Below are positions 26,048 through 34,622 of a stretch of DNA of 64,000 nt, piece by piece. The position numbers were made by a program, and so were the translations under genes. The stretch comes from Prolixibacteraceae bacterium. GTDB lineage: Bacteria; Bacteroidota; Bacteroidia; Bacteroidales; Prolixibacteraceae. The notes beneath the pieces are model-generated. The model did not search any database, had not been told where the DNA came from, and saw nothing but the letters and a program-made list of their open reading frames with translations. Location: positions 3,964,501-4,028,500 of the forward strand of contig CP081303.1 of the NCBI GenBank assembly GCA_019720755.1. The letters run 5' to 3'. Every line of letters begins with the position of its first letter. The stretch's first letter is position 1.

Positions 26048-27178
26048 TTATTCACAGTAAAATACATTCTCAATAATTAAATCTGAACGAATCATTCCTT
26101 TCTCTGATATTGTCCAACAAGAATTATCATAAACAACCTCTCCTGAATCAACAAAAGATTTTACTCTAGTTTTAAAGAAATCAAGATACTTATCGCCTAA
26201 ATTCAAAATTATTGTCTCTTCAACTCCCCATTTAGTACGAAACGCAGTGATAATGTAGTCATTATAACGATCATCATCAGAAAGAAGCTCCTTCTCAAAA
26301 AACTCTTCCCCTTTCGGAATAAGATCAATATATTTTTTATTATTAGAAATATTCCATTGTCGACTCACGCCATCATAAGAGTGGGCAGAAGGACCAATAC
26401 CAAGATAACTATCTCCTCTCCAATAGGAACTATTATGATTAGATATCAATCCATTTTTGCAAAAATTTGATAACTCATAATGCTCAAAACCATGTTCCAC
26501 AAGCATCGAAACCAATATATCGTAATGTTCAAGACTCTCCTCTTCGATCACAGGGAGTAGCGATCCTTTCTTCAATCTACGATAAAATTCGGTTCCTTCA
26601 TGATAGGTTAAATGATATGCAGAAATATGTGTAACAGGAAGAGATAATATCTTCTCTATTGTAGTTTTCCACATAGTTGAAGAAAGCTTAGGAACCCCAT
26701 AGATCAGATCAATAGAGATATTATTAATACCAATATGAACAGCATTGTTAATAGCATTAAAAACATCAATAGCTCCGTGTCGACGGTTCATATCGGCTAG
26801 TATATGATCATCAATAGATTGTACACCAATACTAAGTCTGTTTACTCCTGCCAACTTTATCTCCTTCAAATAATCAAGATTCAGGTCATCAGGATTTGCC
26901 TCCATTGTGATCTCTAATTCATCAATACAATCAAACTCCTGTTTTGATAGTAAAATAAGTTCTTTGATCTGAGAAGGAGACAATAGAGAAGGAGTCCCTC
27001 CTCCAAAATATATTGTTTTAACTAAAGAATCATTCTTAAGATAAGATTTTCTTAAGCATAACTCTTTCTTAAGAGTGTCAAACAATGGATTGATTAATTT
27101 TACGTTTACACTTGTGTGAAAATCACAATAGAAACACCTTGACTTACAAAAAGGGATGTGAAAATATATTCCTGACAT
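26048..27178 (-). CDS. hemW: Radical SAM heme chaperone HemW
   Basis: A 376-residue HemW, formerly called oxygen-independent coproporphyrinogen oxidase-like, which binds heme and delivers it to respiratory proteins. The radical SAM cluster motif is C11-x3-C15-x2-C18 (FCKSRCFYCDFH). GGGTPSLL, MEANPDDL, NRLSIGVQSIDD and SIDLIYGVP follow in family order. It lacks the extra N-terminal Cys of HemN. Starts 12 bp from the divergent VanZ gene, so the two share a promoter region. Confidence 0.93.
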   Translation of the reverse strand: MSGIYFHIPFCKSRCFYCDFHTSVNVKLINPLFDTLKKELCLRKSYLKNDSLVKTIYFGGGTPSLLSPSQIKELILLSKQEFDCIDELEITMEANPDDLNLDYLKEIKLAGVNRLSIGVQSIDDHILADMNRRHGAIDVFNAINNAVHIGINNISIDLIYGVPKLSSTMWKTTIEKILSLPVTHISAYHLTYHEGTEFYRRLKKGSLLPVIEEESLEHYDILVSMLVEHGFEHYELSNFCKNGLISNHNSSYWRGDSYLGIGPSAHSYDGVSRQWNISNNKKYIDLIPKGEEFFEKELLSDDDRYNDYIITAFRTKWGVEETIILNLGDKYLDFFKTRVKSFVDSGEVVYDNSCWTISEKGMIRSDLIIENVFYCE

Positions 27179-27190
27179 AAAAAAATAAGA

Positions 27191-27571
27191 ATGATAACTT
27201 TGATTAATTACTCCATTAAATATTCAAAATACTTATTGACATTATGGGTATGTATAATAATATATGGCTGCCTTCTGCCTTCTAAAGATATCCCAGAAAT
27301 TGATATAGTAAATATTGATAAGGTAGTCCACCTTCTATTTTATATTGGATTTGCATATTTTTTAAGAGGTGCAACATATAAAAAAGTGAATGAAGTATAC
27401 ACACTCTGTGTAGCAGTAGTATTCGGTATTGGAATAGAGTTGATTCAAGGAACCTCTTTGTTCAATAGATCATCTAGTATTGCCGATGTTGCAGCCAACA
27501 CAACTGGAGCAATCATCGGCATTATTATTTTTAAAATACTCTTCAGTAAAAGTAGTATATCAAAATCTTAG
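27191..27571 (+). CDS. VanZ-family membrane protein
   Basis: A 126-residue protein with four predicted transmembrane helices (about 14-30, 45-60, 70-87 and 99-119). GCLLPSKDIP, DKVVHLLFYIGFAYF and ELIQGTSLFNRSSSIADVAANTTGAIIG match the VanZ-like pattern, in which a conserved Asp, His and an E...R..D stretch line the membrane. The role is unknown in most bacteria; VanZ itself affects teicoplanin resistance. The 3' end overlaps the convergent Rrf2 gene by 12 bp. Confidence 0.85.
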   Translation: MITLINYSIKYSKYLLTLWVCIIIYGCLLPSKDIPEIDIVNIDKVVHLLFYIGFAYFLRGATYKKVNEVYTLCVAVVFGIGIELIQGTSLFNRSSSIADVAANTTGAIIGIIIFKILFSKSSISKS

Positions 27572-28009
27572 GCTTGCTGGAGTTTGATCATTATTGGCAT
27601 CCTCAAGCAATTCCCCAATAGTTTTATTTTTAAACAAGTTGACTATATCTTCACGGATCTCTTTAAATCCTAAATGGATAGCACAAAAATCATCATGTTC
27701 TTCTCTTTCAGAACAAGTCATATCACAAATCAAACACTGCTCAAAAAAATCTTTGCCATCAATTACGTTGACAACATCAAAAAGTGTTATAAGATTGGGA
27801 TCTTTAGATAGACAGAATCCTCCGTTTGGCCCTTTGTTTGAATTCAAAACACCTGACTTAACAAGCTTTTGAAGGATTTTACCTAAAAATGGAGAAGGAA
27901 TTTTCAGATCTTCTGAAATCTTCTTAATCCCATATTTATGATCCCCATCAAAACCAGAAGCAAGATAAATTACAGCTCTTACTGCATATTTGCATGTATT
28001 AGACAACAT
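27560..28009 (-). CDS. Rrf2-family transcriptional regulator with possible Fe-S cluster
   Basis: A 149-residue Rrf2/IscR-type winged-helix repressor. The N-terminal MLSNTCKYAVRAVIYLA and KISEDLKIPSPFLGKILQKLVKSGVL form the HTH, and KGPNGGFCLSK the wing. Four Cys (C92, C95, C99, C109) lie in the linker where IscR and NsrR hold an iron-sulfur cluster, so redox or NO sensing is plausible. A dyad CTCTAA-N5-TTAGAG lies 26 bp upstream of the start and may be its own operator. No target operon is adjacent besides rpiB upstream. Confidence 0.9.
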   Translation of the reverse strand: MLSNTCKYAVRAVIYLASGFDGDHKYGIKKISEDLKIPSPFLGKILQKLVKSGVLNSNKGPNGGFCLSKDPNLITLFDVVNVIDGKDFFEQCLICDMTCSEREEHDDFCAIHLGFKEIREDIVNLFKNKTIGELLEDANNDQTPASLRF

Positions 28010-28034
28010 AATTCTGAGTATTTTAATAGATTAC

Positions 28035-28051
28035 CTCTAATCTGTTTAGAG
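28035..28051. promoter_or_regulatory. Candidate Rrf2 operator
   Basis: Inverted repeat CTCTAA-TCTGT-TTAGAG between rpiB and the Rrf2 gene, with outer AC/GT symmetry. Spacing and size fit a dimeric winged-helix site. Confidence 0.45.
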
Positions 28052-28053
28052 TG

Positions 28054-28494
28054 TTATTTTTGAATTGCAATCTTTTCCACCCTACGAGTATGACGACCAC
28101 CTTCGAAATCTGTTGAAAGGAATGCATTAACAATATTAATAGACTCCTCTAAAGAGGTAAAACGAGCTGGTATTGCACAAACATTCGCATTATTGTGTGA
28201 ACGAGCTAGTACCGCGATTTCTGGCACCCAACATAAAGCAGAACGAACTTGTTGATACTTGTTTGCAGTCATATTAACTCCGTTAGCACTACCACATATA
28301 ATAATACCTTGACTTAATTCTCCCTTATCAATTTTTGACGCAAGGGGATGGACAAAGTCAGCATAGTCACAACTATCTAAACAATTACATCCGAAATCAA
28401 CCACTTCATACCCTAGTTCATTTAGGTGGTTAATAACTTCAAGTTTTCTTTCGTATCCTGCATGATCGCAAGCTATTGCAATTTTTTTCATCAC
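28054..28494 (-). CDS. rpiB: Ribose-5-phosphate isomerase B
   Basis: A 146-residue RpiB/LacAB-family isomerase interconverting ribose-5-phosphate and ribulose-5-phosphate. IACDHAGYERK, the catalytic-Cys-type loop GIIICGSANGVNMTANK and RSALCW, SHNNANVCAIPAR are in the right order. There are two adjacent ATG codons at the start (MMKKIAIACDH); either is possible. It lies 44 bp before the Rrf2 gene on the same strand and may be co-transcribed with it. Confidence 0.95.
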   Translation of the reverse strand: MMKKIAIACDHAGYERKLEVINHLNELGYEVVDFGCNCLDSCDYADFVHPLASKIDKGELSQGIIICGSANGVNMTANKYQQVRSALCWVPEIAVLARSHNNANVCAIPARFTSLEESINIVNAFLSTDFEGGRHTRRVEKIAIQK

Positions 28495-29120
28495 TTAATT
28501 ATATATTTTAATGCAAATCTAATAAAAAGAGATAAAACAATCTTAATTATCTGAGAATAATCGTTTTCTTTATTAAGCCAATAGAAATTTTTGTGAACAA
28601 AGTATGTTATAAAAGTGTGAAAGAGCTAATGATAAATGGTGTAAAAGTAGGTCAAAAAAATAGTCTAAATTATTGGGATATATTAGAGTTCTACATCTAT
28701 AACCGAGATCCATGCAATTCCAAATAATATACCTCTTTTTTAATGACAATAAACGAACCAATAACACACAATAATTTTTTAGTGTTTTCACTTCAAACAG
28801 TTATTAATAACTTTTATTTCCGACCAATGACAAATACATCATTTAAACTAGAACACAACGATTTACGATGTTAGTAAGATAGATACTCTCTGTTAATTCA
28901 TGGTTAATCATTAAAAAACAAAAAAAGTTCAATTTCTTTTTTACACATGATCAACAGCCTATTATTATTATATTTTATTCTTTAATTTTTTAAATAACTA
29001 GAATAGTAATAAATGTATATGATATAAAAAAGCAAGTGAATAACGTTGAATAAGTTGATAGTCAAAAATTGAGAAGTTAGAACAAATAGCCCTATTTTTG
29101 TAAAAAATATTTTTAGCACC
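28495..29120. other. 626-bp region without a recognised gene (rpiB / ruvB)
   Basis: Very AT-rich, many stops in all frames. Short frames at 28573-28791 and 28982-29182 lack any family feature. I found no tRNA-like fold. It holds the ruvB promoter at its right end. A small RNA or decayed gene cannot be excluded. Confidence 0.5.
29069..29100 (+). promoter_or_regulatory. ruvB promoter
   Basis: TTG at 29069-29071 and TATTTTTG at 29093-29100 are separated by 21 nt, close to the Bacteroidota -33/-7 consensus. The start codon lies 21 nt downstream, so the 5' UTR is short. Confidence 0.6.
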
Positions 29121-30149
29121 ATGGACGAGAATTTTGATTTTAGAAACGAAAATACTTTTGAATCGGATAGTGACCTAACCAATACGTTGCGCCCCTTATC
29201 TTTTGATGATTTTAAAGGACAGAAGAAAATCGTCGATAATCTTGAGATTTTTGTGAAAGCCGCTAAAATTAGATCCGAAGCCTTAGATCATGTTTTGTTG
29301 CATGGACCTCCAGGATTAGGTAAAACGACCCTTTCGAATATTATTGCAAATGAATTAGGTGTTGGTTTAAAAATAACTTCCGGACCTGTGCTTGATAAAC
29401 CTGGTGATCTAGCTGGTTTGTTAACAAACCTAGAACCCCATGATGTTCTTTTTATTGATGAAATTCATCGACTCTCTCCTATCGTAGAAGAGTATCTTTA
29501 CTCCGCTATGGAGGATTTCCGTATTGATATCATGATTGACAAAGGTCCTAGTGCACGTTCTATTCAAATTGAAATAGCTCCGTTTACATTGATTGGAGCA
29601 ACTACAAGATCAGGACTTCTTACCAGCCCATTAAGAGCTCGATTTGGTATTAATAGTCATTTAGAGTATTATGACATTGATGTCCTATCTAAAATTGTGG
29701 TACGTTCTGCTGCCCTACTAAATGTTCCTATTGAAGAGAACGCTGCGCATGAGATTGCTTTTAGAAGTAGAGGAACTCCACGTATTGTCAACAGCTTACT
29801 TCGTCGTGTTAGAGATTTTGCGATGGTTAAAGGTAATGGGGCTATTGACTTGAAGATTACAAGATTTGCCCTAGAAGCACTCAATATTGATAAATATGGT
29901 TTGGATGAAATGGACAATAAGATTTTAGCAACGATCATAGATAAATTTAGAGGTGGTCCTGTTGGTATCTCCACTATTGCTACTGCTGTAGGGGAAGATG
30001 CTGGTACTATCGAAGAGGTATACGAACCTTTCTTAATTAAAGAGGGTTTTATTAAGAGAACGCCTCGGGGAAGGGAAGTGACTTCTTTAGCTTATTCCCA
30101 CTTGGATCGAACAAATGTGGATAACCATCAAGAAAATAGATTGTTTTAA
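29121..30149 (+). CDS. ruvB: Holliday junction branch-migration helicase RuvB
   Basis: A 342-residue AAA+ motor that drives RuvA-bound Holliday junctions. [12 protein letters not shown] opens the domain, Walker A GPPGLGKT is at 62-69, Walker B IDEIHRL has D113-E114, and sensor I lies in [25 protein letters not shown] is the arginine sensor region, and the C-terminal winged helix includes [10 protein letters not shown] and [10 protein letters not shown]. Full length. No ruvA or ruvC is nearby. Monocistronic or co-transcribed with the membrane protein 98 bp downstream. Confidence 0.98.
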   Translation: MDENFDFRNENTFESDSDLTNTLRPLSFDDFKGQKKIVDNLEIFVKAAKIRSEALDHVLLHGPPGLGKTTLSNIIANELGVGLKITSGPVLDKPGDLAGLLTNLEPHDVLFIDEIHRLSPIVEEYLYSAMEDFRIDIMIDKGPSARSIQIEIAPFTLIGATTRSGLLTSPLRARFGINSHLEYYDIDVLSKIVVRSAALLNVPIEENAAHEIAFRSRGTPRIVNSLLRRVRDFAMVKGNGAIDLKITRFALEALNIDKYGLDEMDNKILATIIDKFRGGPVGISTIATAVGEDAGTIEEVYEPFLIKEGFIKRTPRGREVTSLAYSHLDRTNVDNHQENRLF

Positions 30150-30247
30150 TAATTTACAAAACATAATATTGTTTCTATTTATTATATTTGTACTCAATTA
30201 TAATAAACAGAAACATTCTGTCGTAGATAAACCATACACTATATATA

Positions 30248-30856
30248 ATGAGAACAATAGAGAAAATTTTAGAATTTTGTGTAATTCTAGGATTTATACT
30301 AAGAATGATGTTAGTCAATAATGGCTATTTAATTGAAGGTGTTTCACTCTTACTTATAGGAATCTTCTATTTTATATGGAGTATTTTCCGATTCAAAGAT
30401 TATTCTTTTAGAAGAAAAGATCAAAGCACGTGTATCTATGATCCGATCTCTAAAAGGATGTCTTTATTAGCAGGTTTTGGACTGTTTTTAACATGTTCTG
30501 GTGCAGGACAACATATGGTTTTTATTACAAGTTCTAATGCGCTTGTATTTTTGGGTATGACCATCTTGTTGATTGTTGCCATTTCAGAGACAATTGTTTT
30601 CATAAAAGAGAAAAGAGTACATATCTCAAGAGTGTACAAACGTGTTTTTGTATGGCTGGCAATTGGTATTGGTGTTTGGTATATGTCAGGAGAGAGAGCT
30701 ATTCAAGTTATTTATAGAAAACATCCTAGATTTATCAAGGCATATAAGGCAGTGAAGAAATACCCTGACAATGAAAAGTACCGTGAAATTATGTGGAACG
30801 AGTATGACAAAGTTATGGGTAAGAAAACCAATAGAGATAGTGGTGGCATCATATAA
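30248..30856 (+). CDS. Uncharacterised four-helix membrane protein
   Basis: A 202-residue integral membrane protein with hydrophobic segments about 8-25, 29-46, 75-100 (broken by a polar SGAGQH stretch) and 102-118, then a helix about 130-150. The cytosolic C-terminal tail contains KAYKAVKKYPDNEKYREIMWNEYDKVMG. I do not recognise the family. It follows ruvB on the same strand and ends at a strong terminator. There are no catalytic motifs. Confidence 0.7.
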   Translation: MRTIEKILEFCVILGFILRMMLVNNGYLIEGVSLLLIGIFYFIWSIFRFKDYSFRRKDQSTCIYDPISKRMSLLAGFGLFLTCSGAGQHMVFITSSNALVFLGMTILLIVAISETIVFIKEKRVHISRVYKRVFVWLAIGIGVWYMSGERAIQVIYRKHPRFIKAYKAVKKYPDNEKYREIMWNEYDKVMGKKTNRDSGGII

Positions 30857-30877
30857 TATCCAATATCAAGATTAAAT

Positions 30878-30915
30878 AAAAAAAGGGACAACTTCTAAAA
30901 GTTGTCCCTTTTTTT
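30878..30915 (+). terminator. Strong intrinsic terminator
   Basis: Stem of about 17 bp (AAAAAAAGGGACAACTT with its exact complement), 4-nt loop, T tract. Confidence 0.88.
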
Positions 30916-30962
30916 ATTTAAAGAGAATGCATTATCATGCTGTAATATAATCAATTGGAGAT

Positions 30963-30982
30963 GTTTTAAACATGTTTAAAAC
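30963..30982. promoter_or_regulatory. 20-bp perfect palindrome
   Basis: GTTTTAAACATGTTTAAAAC reads the same on both strands without a spacer, so it is not an RNA hairpin with a loop; a dimeric protein site is possible. About 295 bp upstream of rpoN. Confidence 0.4.
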
Positions 30983-31276
30983 TAGCTTGTTCCAAATATT
31001 AACTTATTATGAATATTGTAATTGTACATTGCCACATGAAGGACATATCCTCTCCTCTACTTGTTCTATTGAACATCATAAAAGAATGTAATTCAAGAAT
31101 ATCGTGATTAGATTATAAACCTTTGAACAATATTTTTTCTGTATCCTAATAATTTCTATCTTGAACAAAATAAATAAACAATCTATTTATATGTATGACT
31201 TCGTTTTAATGTGAAGGATATATGAAGTGAATAACAAGGTTTGTGTTCAGTTTAGCGTAACTAGGGGAATTATTAT

Positions 31277-32734
31277 ATGCAAAAGTTAAGTCTACAACAA
31301 AAGCTTCTACAGAAGCTGTCACCTCAGCAGATACAAGTAATAAAATTACTTGAACTTCCTACGTTACAACTAGAGCAACGTATCAAGAAAGAGTTAGAGG
31401 AAAACCCTATATTAGAATTGGAAAAGAGCTCATCAGATCAGGTGGATGAAGAGTACGACAACGAACTTAAGTCTAATAATGATGTTGATAATGAGGAGTT
31501 TTCTGTAGATGACTACTTAAATGATGAGGATCTACCCTCTTATAGATATCAAGCGAATAACTATTCATCGGATGATAAAACTCAAGATATGCCTCTAACA
31601 GAAGGAGCCTCATTTCATGAGATTTTAATGGAGCAGTTGGGGCTAATAGACCTGACAGAGGATGAATTAGTACTTGCAGAGAATATTGTTGGAAACATTG
31701 ACGAAGATGGCTATTTGAGAAGAGATCTCGAATCGATCATGGATGATCTGTTATTTATGCAGAATATCCAGACAGATGAAGAGAAACTAAATGTTGTTTT
31801 AAAGAAGATTCAGACCTTAGATCCTGCTGGTGTTGGTGCCTCAGATCTTAGAGAGTGTTTGCTTCTTCAATTGAAAAGGAAGTCTGATCATGATCTTGTG
31901 ATCGAAACTGCTACAGAATTAATAGAATTACATTTTGATGAGTTTTCTAAAAAACACTATGAGAAACTCATTAAGAAGATGGATATTGATGATGATCTTC
32001 TCAGACAAGCAATACAAGAGATATTACGTCTAAACCCAAAACCAGGAAGTTCTTATAGTAATACTATTGGGAGATCGAGTCAAGTGATCATTCCAGATTT
32101 TATTTTAGAGTTAACAGATGGGGAGTTGGTGTTAAATCTTAATCAACGTAACATTCCTGAACTTCGTGTTAATAGTACTTATTCGAATATTCTTAAAGAT
32201 TACAAAAATTCTGGAGGTAAGAGTAACTCTCATCAAAAAGATACAGCACTTTTTGTAAAGCAGAAGCTTGATTCAGCCAAATGGTTTATCGATGCAGTAA
32301 GGCAACGACAACAGACACTTCTTCTTGTGATGAATGCTATCATTCATTATCAAAAAGAGTATTTCATTGACGGAGATGAAACCAAACTGAAGCCGATGAT
32401 ATTAAAAGACATCTCTGATCGTACAGGACTAGATATTTCAACCATATCTAGAGTGTCTAATAGCAAGTACATTCAGACTCATTTTGGTACGTTTCAAGTA
32501 AAATATTTCTTCTCTGAGGCAATGCATAAAGAGGATGGAGAAGAGGTGTCTACCAGAGAAATAAAACAAATTCTCAAGGAGTGTATTGAAGGGGAAGATA
32601 AACGTAAACCTCTTACAGATCAAAAGCTTTCGGACTTCTTGAAGCAAAAGAATTACAATATTGCTCGCCGTACTATTGCCAAATATAGGGAGCAGATGGG
32701 CTACCCAGTGGCACGTCTGCGAAAAGAGATTTGA
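31277..32734 (+). CDS. rpoN: RNA polymerase sigma-54 factor
   Basis: A 485-residue sigma-54. Region I is the Gln/Leu-rich activator-contact segment (LQQKLLQKLSPQQIQVIKLLELP), region II is acidic (about 50-100), the core-binding domain follows, then an HTH region with LKDISDRTGLDISTISRVSNSKYIQT. The C-terminal RpoN box reads NIARRTIAKYREQMGYP, with the ARRTxxKYRE -24 element recognition motif intact. No enhancer-binding protein is nearby. Promoters it reads (GG-N10-GC) were not searched systematically. Confidence 0.97.
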   Translation: MQKLSLQQKLLQKLSPQQIQVIKLLELPTLQLEQRIKKELEENPILELEKSSSDQVDEEYDNELKSNNDVDNEEFSVDDYLNDEDLPSYRYQANNYSSDDKTQDMPLTEGASFHEILMEQLGLIDLTEDELVLAENIVGNIDEDGYLRRDLESIMDDLLFMQNIQTDEEKLNVVLKKIQTLDPAGVGASDLRECLLLQLKRKSDHDLVIETATELIELHFDEFSKKHYEKLIKKMDIDDDLLRQAIQEILRLNPKPGSSYSNTIGRSSQVIIPDFILELTDGELVLNLNQRNIPELRVNSTYSNILKDYKNSGGKSNSHQKDTALFVKQKLDSAKWFIDAVRQRQQTLLLVMNAIIHYQKEYFIDGDETKLKPMILKDISDRTGLDISTISRVSNSKYIQTHFGTFQVKYFFSEAMHKEDGEEVSTREIKQILKECIEGEDKRKPLTDQKLSDFLKQKNYNIARRTIAKYREQMGYPVARLRKEI

Positions 32735-32967
32735 GAAAGTTATAAACAATATCTTAATTGTTTATAATCGCTTCTCTTTCTAATTTTCATTTCGATATTA
32801 TTGCTAAGAATAAGATCGAAATGAAAACTGATATTTGATATACTACTGTCCTATTATCGGATCCGTTCGAACATCTATTTAATTATAAGTTAGAGGTGGT
32901 ATTTGAGTTTCTGAAATTCATGCTATTTTTTCTTGATTTAGAGGAGGATTACAATGATTAGAAAGGT

Positions 32968-33070
32968 ATCTCCGCCGTACTTTAGTTACCCTTCCGTTAC
33001 CCTTTAGTTACCCTTTGGTTACTATTAGAGTAAACGAAGGGTATCCAAAGGGTATCTATAAGGTATATGA
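32968..33070. repeat. Dispersed repeat, copy 2: inverted arrays of 11-bp units around a TTAC/GTAA core
   Basis: Left arm: TTACCCTTCCG (32986-32996), TTACCCTTTAG (32997-33007), TTACCCTTTGG (33008-33018). Core: TTACTATTAGAGTAA (33019-33033). Right arm: AAGGGTATC-type units at about 33037-33068, again 11 bp apart. The core and right arm align without gaps to copy 1 at 2066-2106. The two arms are roughly inverted, giving a large dyad. Confidence 0.85.
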
Positions 33071-33221
33071 AGTCACTTCTAATTCTATGTTATCGAGAGG
33101 TTCTGTAGCAGGGAGTGGACACTATCAGAAAATGGGTGTAAGTTTTATTTATCTATTATGATAAAAGTACTTTAAATGGAGATACATCTAATCTCCGTCT
33201 TTAGTGTATAATAAGATAAAA

Positions 33222-33253
33222 AAAGAGGTTTGAATCGAATTCCAAACCTCTTT
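33222..33253 (-). terminator. Terminator of the histidine kinase-RR-SPOR unit
   Basis: An 11-bp stem AAAGAGGTTTG / CAAACCTCTTT, 10-nt loop, T tract on the minus strand. Confidence 0.8.
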
Positions 33254-33262
33254 CTGTTTATA

Positions 33263-33724
33263 TTAGATAGGATCTTTATGAAAAGCTTCGACCTTTCCTT
33301 TTCGCTTAAATATCCAAGAATGCTTTAAAATATTACTTTTATCAGTAAGCTTTGTAAGCTCCTTCTCTGCTTGTTTTAATGACTGGAATGACTCAATAGT
33401 TACTTTAAATTGACCATTCTCATCTTGCATCAAAATAACAGGTTTGTATCCTAATTTTAAAAGCTGATCTTTTAGGATTGATGCATTAGAGAAGATGTTA
33501 TAACTTCCTGCAACAACAAAGAATCTGTCTTTTAAGTTTACTCCTCTTACAGGAATTTTCTCAGCTTCTTTGTTATCCGGTTTTTCTGTAACAACAACCT
33601 TCTCATGTTTAATTACTTCTTGAATAACAGGAACCTCTTTAGGAACCTCTTTTACTTTTTTTTCTTGACAACTTACTAAAGTTATCAAGGCTAAAGTAAT
33701 GATAAGAAAAATGTTTTTTTTCAT
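33263..33724 (-). CDS. SPOR-domain lipoprotein
   Basis: A 153-residue lipoprotein. I start at ATG 33724, so that MKKNIFLIITLALITLVSC forms a signal peptide with lipobox Cys19; the 17 upstream residues do not fit. A charged, Lys/Glu/Val-rich linker (about 20-60) leads to a SPOR domain (about 65-140) with FFVVAGSYNIFSNASILKDQLLKLGYKPVIL. SPOR domains bind denuded glycan strands in septal peptidoglycan. It follows the response regulator by 137 bp on the same strand and may be a separate unit. Confidence 0.85.
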   Translation of the reverse strand: MKKNIFLIITLALITLVSCQEKKVKEVPKEVPVIQEVIKHEKVVVTEKPDNKEAEKIPVRGVNLKDRFFVVAGSYNIFSNASILKDQLLKLGYKPVILMQDENGQFKVTIESFQSLKQAEKELTKLTDKSNILKHSWIFKRKGKVEAFHKDPI

Positions 33725-33861
33725 AGCGCATATTTTATTTACTAAGGAAATGTCAACCACTTTGATAAATAACAAGTAGATTATTATAAAAGTTTCAACA
33801 TCTTTCTTCCCTATGTCAAAGTAAGTAAAAGAAAAAGATGGTCTTATGACAGTTTTATATG

Positions 33862-34563
33862 TTATTCAACAAATTTGTATCCAACGCCTTTTAAAGTTTT
33901 GATATGATCACTACCAATTTTCTCTCTAAGCTTGCGAATATGTACATCAATTGTTCTGTCACCAACAATTACATTATCTCCCCAAACTGTATTATATATC
34001 TCTTCTCTAGTAAACACTTTCCCCGATTTTGATACAAGAAGGGATAAAAGTTCGAACTCTTTTCTAGGAAGAATCATCTCCTTACTGTCTTTAATCAAGA
34101 GATATTTCTCTTTATCAATAATAAGATCACTTATTCGTAGAATATTAGAATCTTCCTCTAATTCTGACGAATGAGAGTCATGTCTTTTTAGAAGTGCTTT
34201 GACACGGCTTATTAATACTTTTGGACGAATGGGTTTTGTTATGTAGTCATCCGCTCCTGCTTCGAAGCCTGCTATTTGAGAGTAGTCTTCTCCTCTTGCA
34301 GTAAGAAAAGCGATCACACAACCCTTAAGGGATGGTATCTTTCTAATCTCTTCACAAGCAACAATTCCATCCATTTCAGGCATCATTACATCAAGAATAA
34401 TTAGATGAGGATTCTGCTTCACTGCTAGTTCAATAGCTTCTTCACCATTTTTAGCTGTAAAAACATTAAATCCCTCTCTACGAAGGTTGTAGCTTATGAA
34501 TTCAAGAATATCTTCTTCGTCGTCAACAAGAAGAATGCTGTATTTGCTATATTCGTCGCTCAT
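33862..34563 (-). CDS. OmpR/PhoB-family response regulator
   Basis: A 233-residue transcription factor. The receiver domain (about 8-125) has acidic DDEED at 14-18, phospho-acceptor D58 in LIILDVMMPEMDG, the Thr in FLTARG and the Lys in DDYITKP. The C-terminal winged helix (about 135-233) has PRKEFELLSLLVSKSGKVFTREEI and the recognition helix RTIDVHIRKLREKIG. It lies 59 bp after the kinase gene on the same strand. Context with a PiT transporter suggests a PhoB/PhoP-like role in phosphate control (inference). Confidence 0.93.
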   Translation of the reverse strand: MSDEYSKYSILLVDDEEDILEFISYNLRREGFNVFTAKNGEEAIELAVKQNPHLIILDVMMPEMDGIVACEEIRKIPSLKGCVIAFLTARGEDYSQIAGFEAGADDYITKPIRPKVLISRVKALLKRHDSHSSELEEDSNILRISDLIIDKEKYLLIKDSKEMILPRKEFELLSLLVSKSGKVFTREEIYNTVWGDNVIVGDRTIDVHIRKLREKIGSDHIKTLKGVGYKFVE

Positions 34564-34622
34564 TTTATAATTGTTTTGGATGTACTCAAATATATAAAAA
34601 AAAAGGATAAAAGTTGGGGCAT

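Larger units (their letters stand above)
30857..31276. other. Intergenic region upstream of rpoN
   Basis: 420 bp without a gene. It begins with the terminator of the membrane-protein gene, then a 20-bp perfect palindrome (30963-30982), then AT-rich sequence leading to rpoN. Confidence 0.55.
32735..33262. other. Convergent intergenic region with the second dispersed repeat
   Basis: 528 bp between rpoN and the SPOR gene with no reading frame of note. It holds repeat copy 2 (about 32968-33070) and a terminator for the SPOR gene. Confidence 0.65.

Noticed and set aside
26036-26060. TTATCAACATTG and TTATTCACA words considered as DnaA boxes/origin
   Set aside because: Isolated words at a gene end without a cluster, AT unwinding element or dnaA/dnaN nearby.
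28573-28791. 72-codon minus-strand frame between rpiB and ruvB
   Set aside because: Low-complexity Leu/Tyr/Cys composition, no start context, no family feature.
33225-33250. TTTGAATCGAATTCC considered as a tRNA T-arm
   Set aside because: It is the loop and stem of an intrinsic terminator; no acceptor or anticodon arms can be built.
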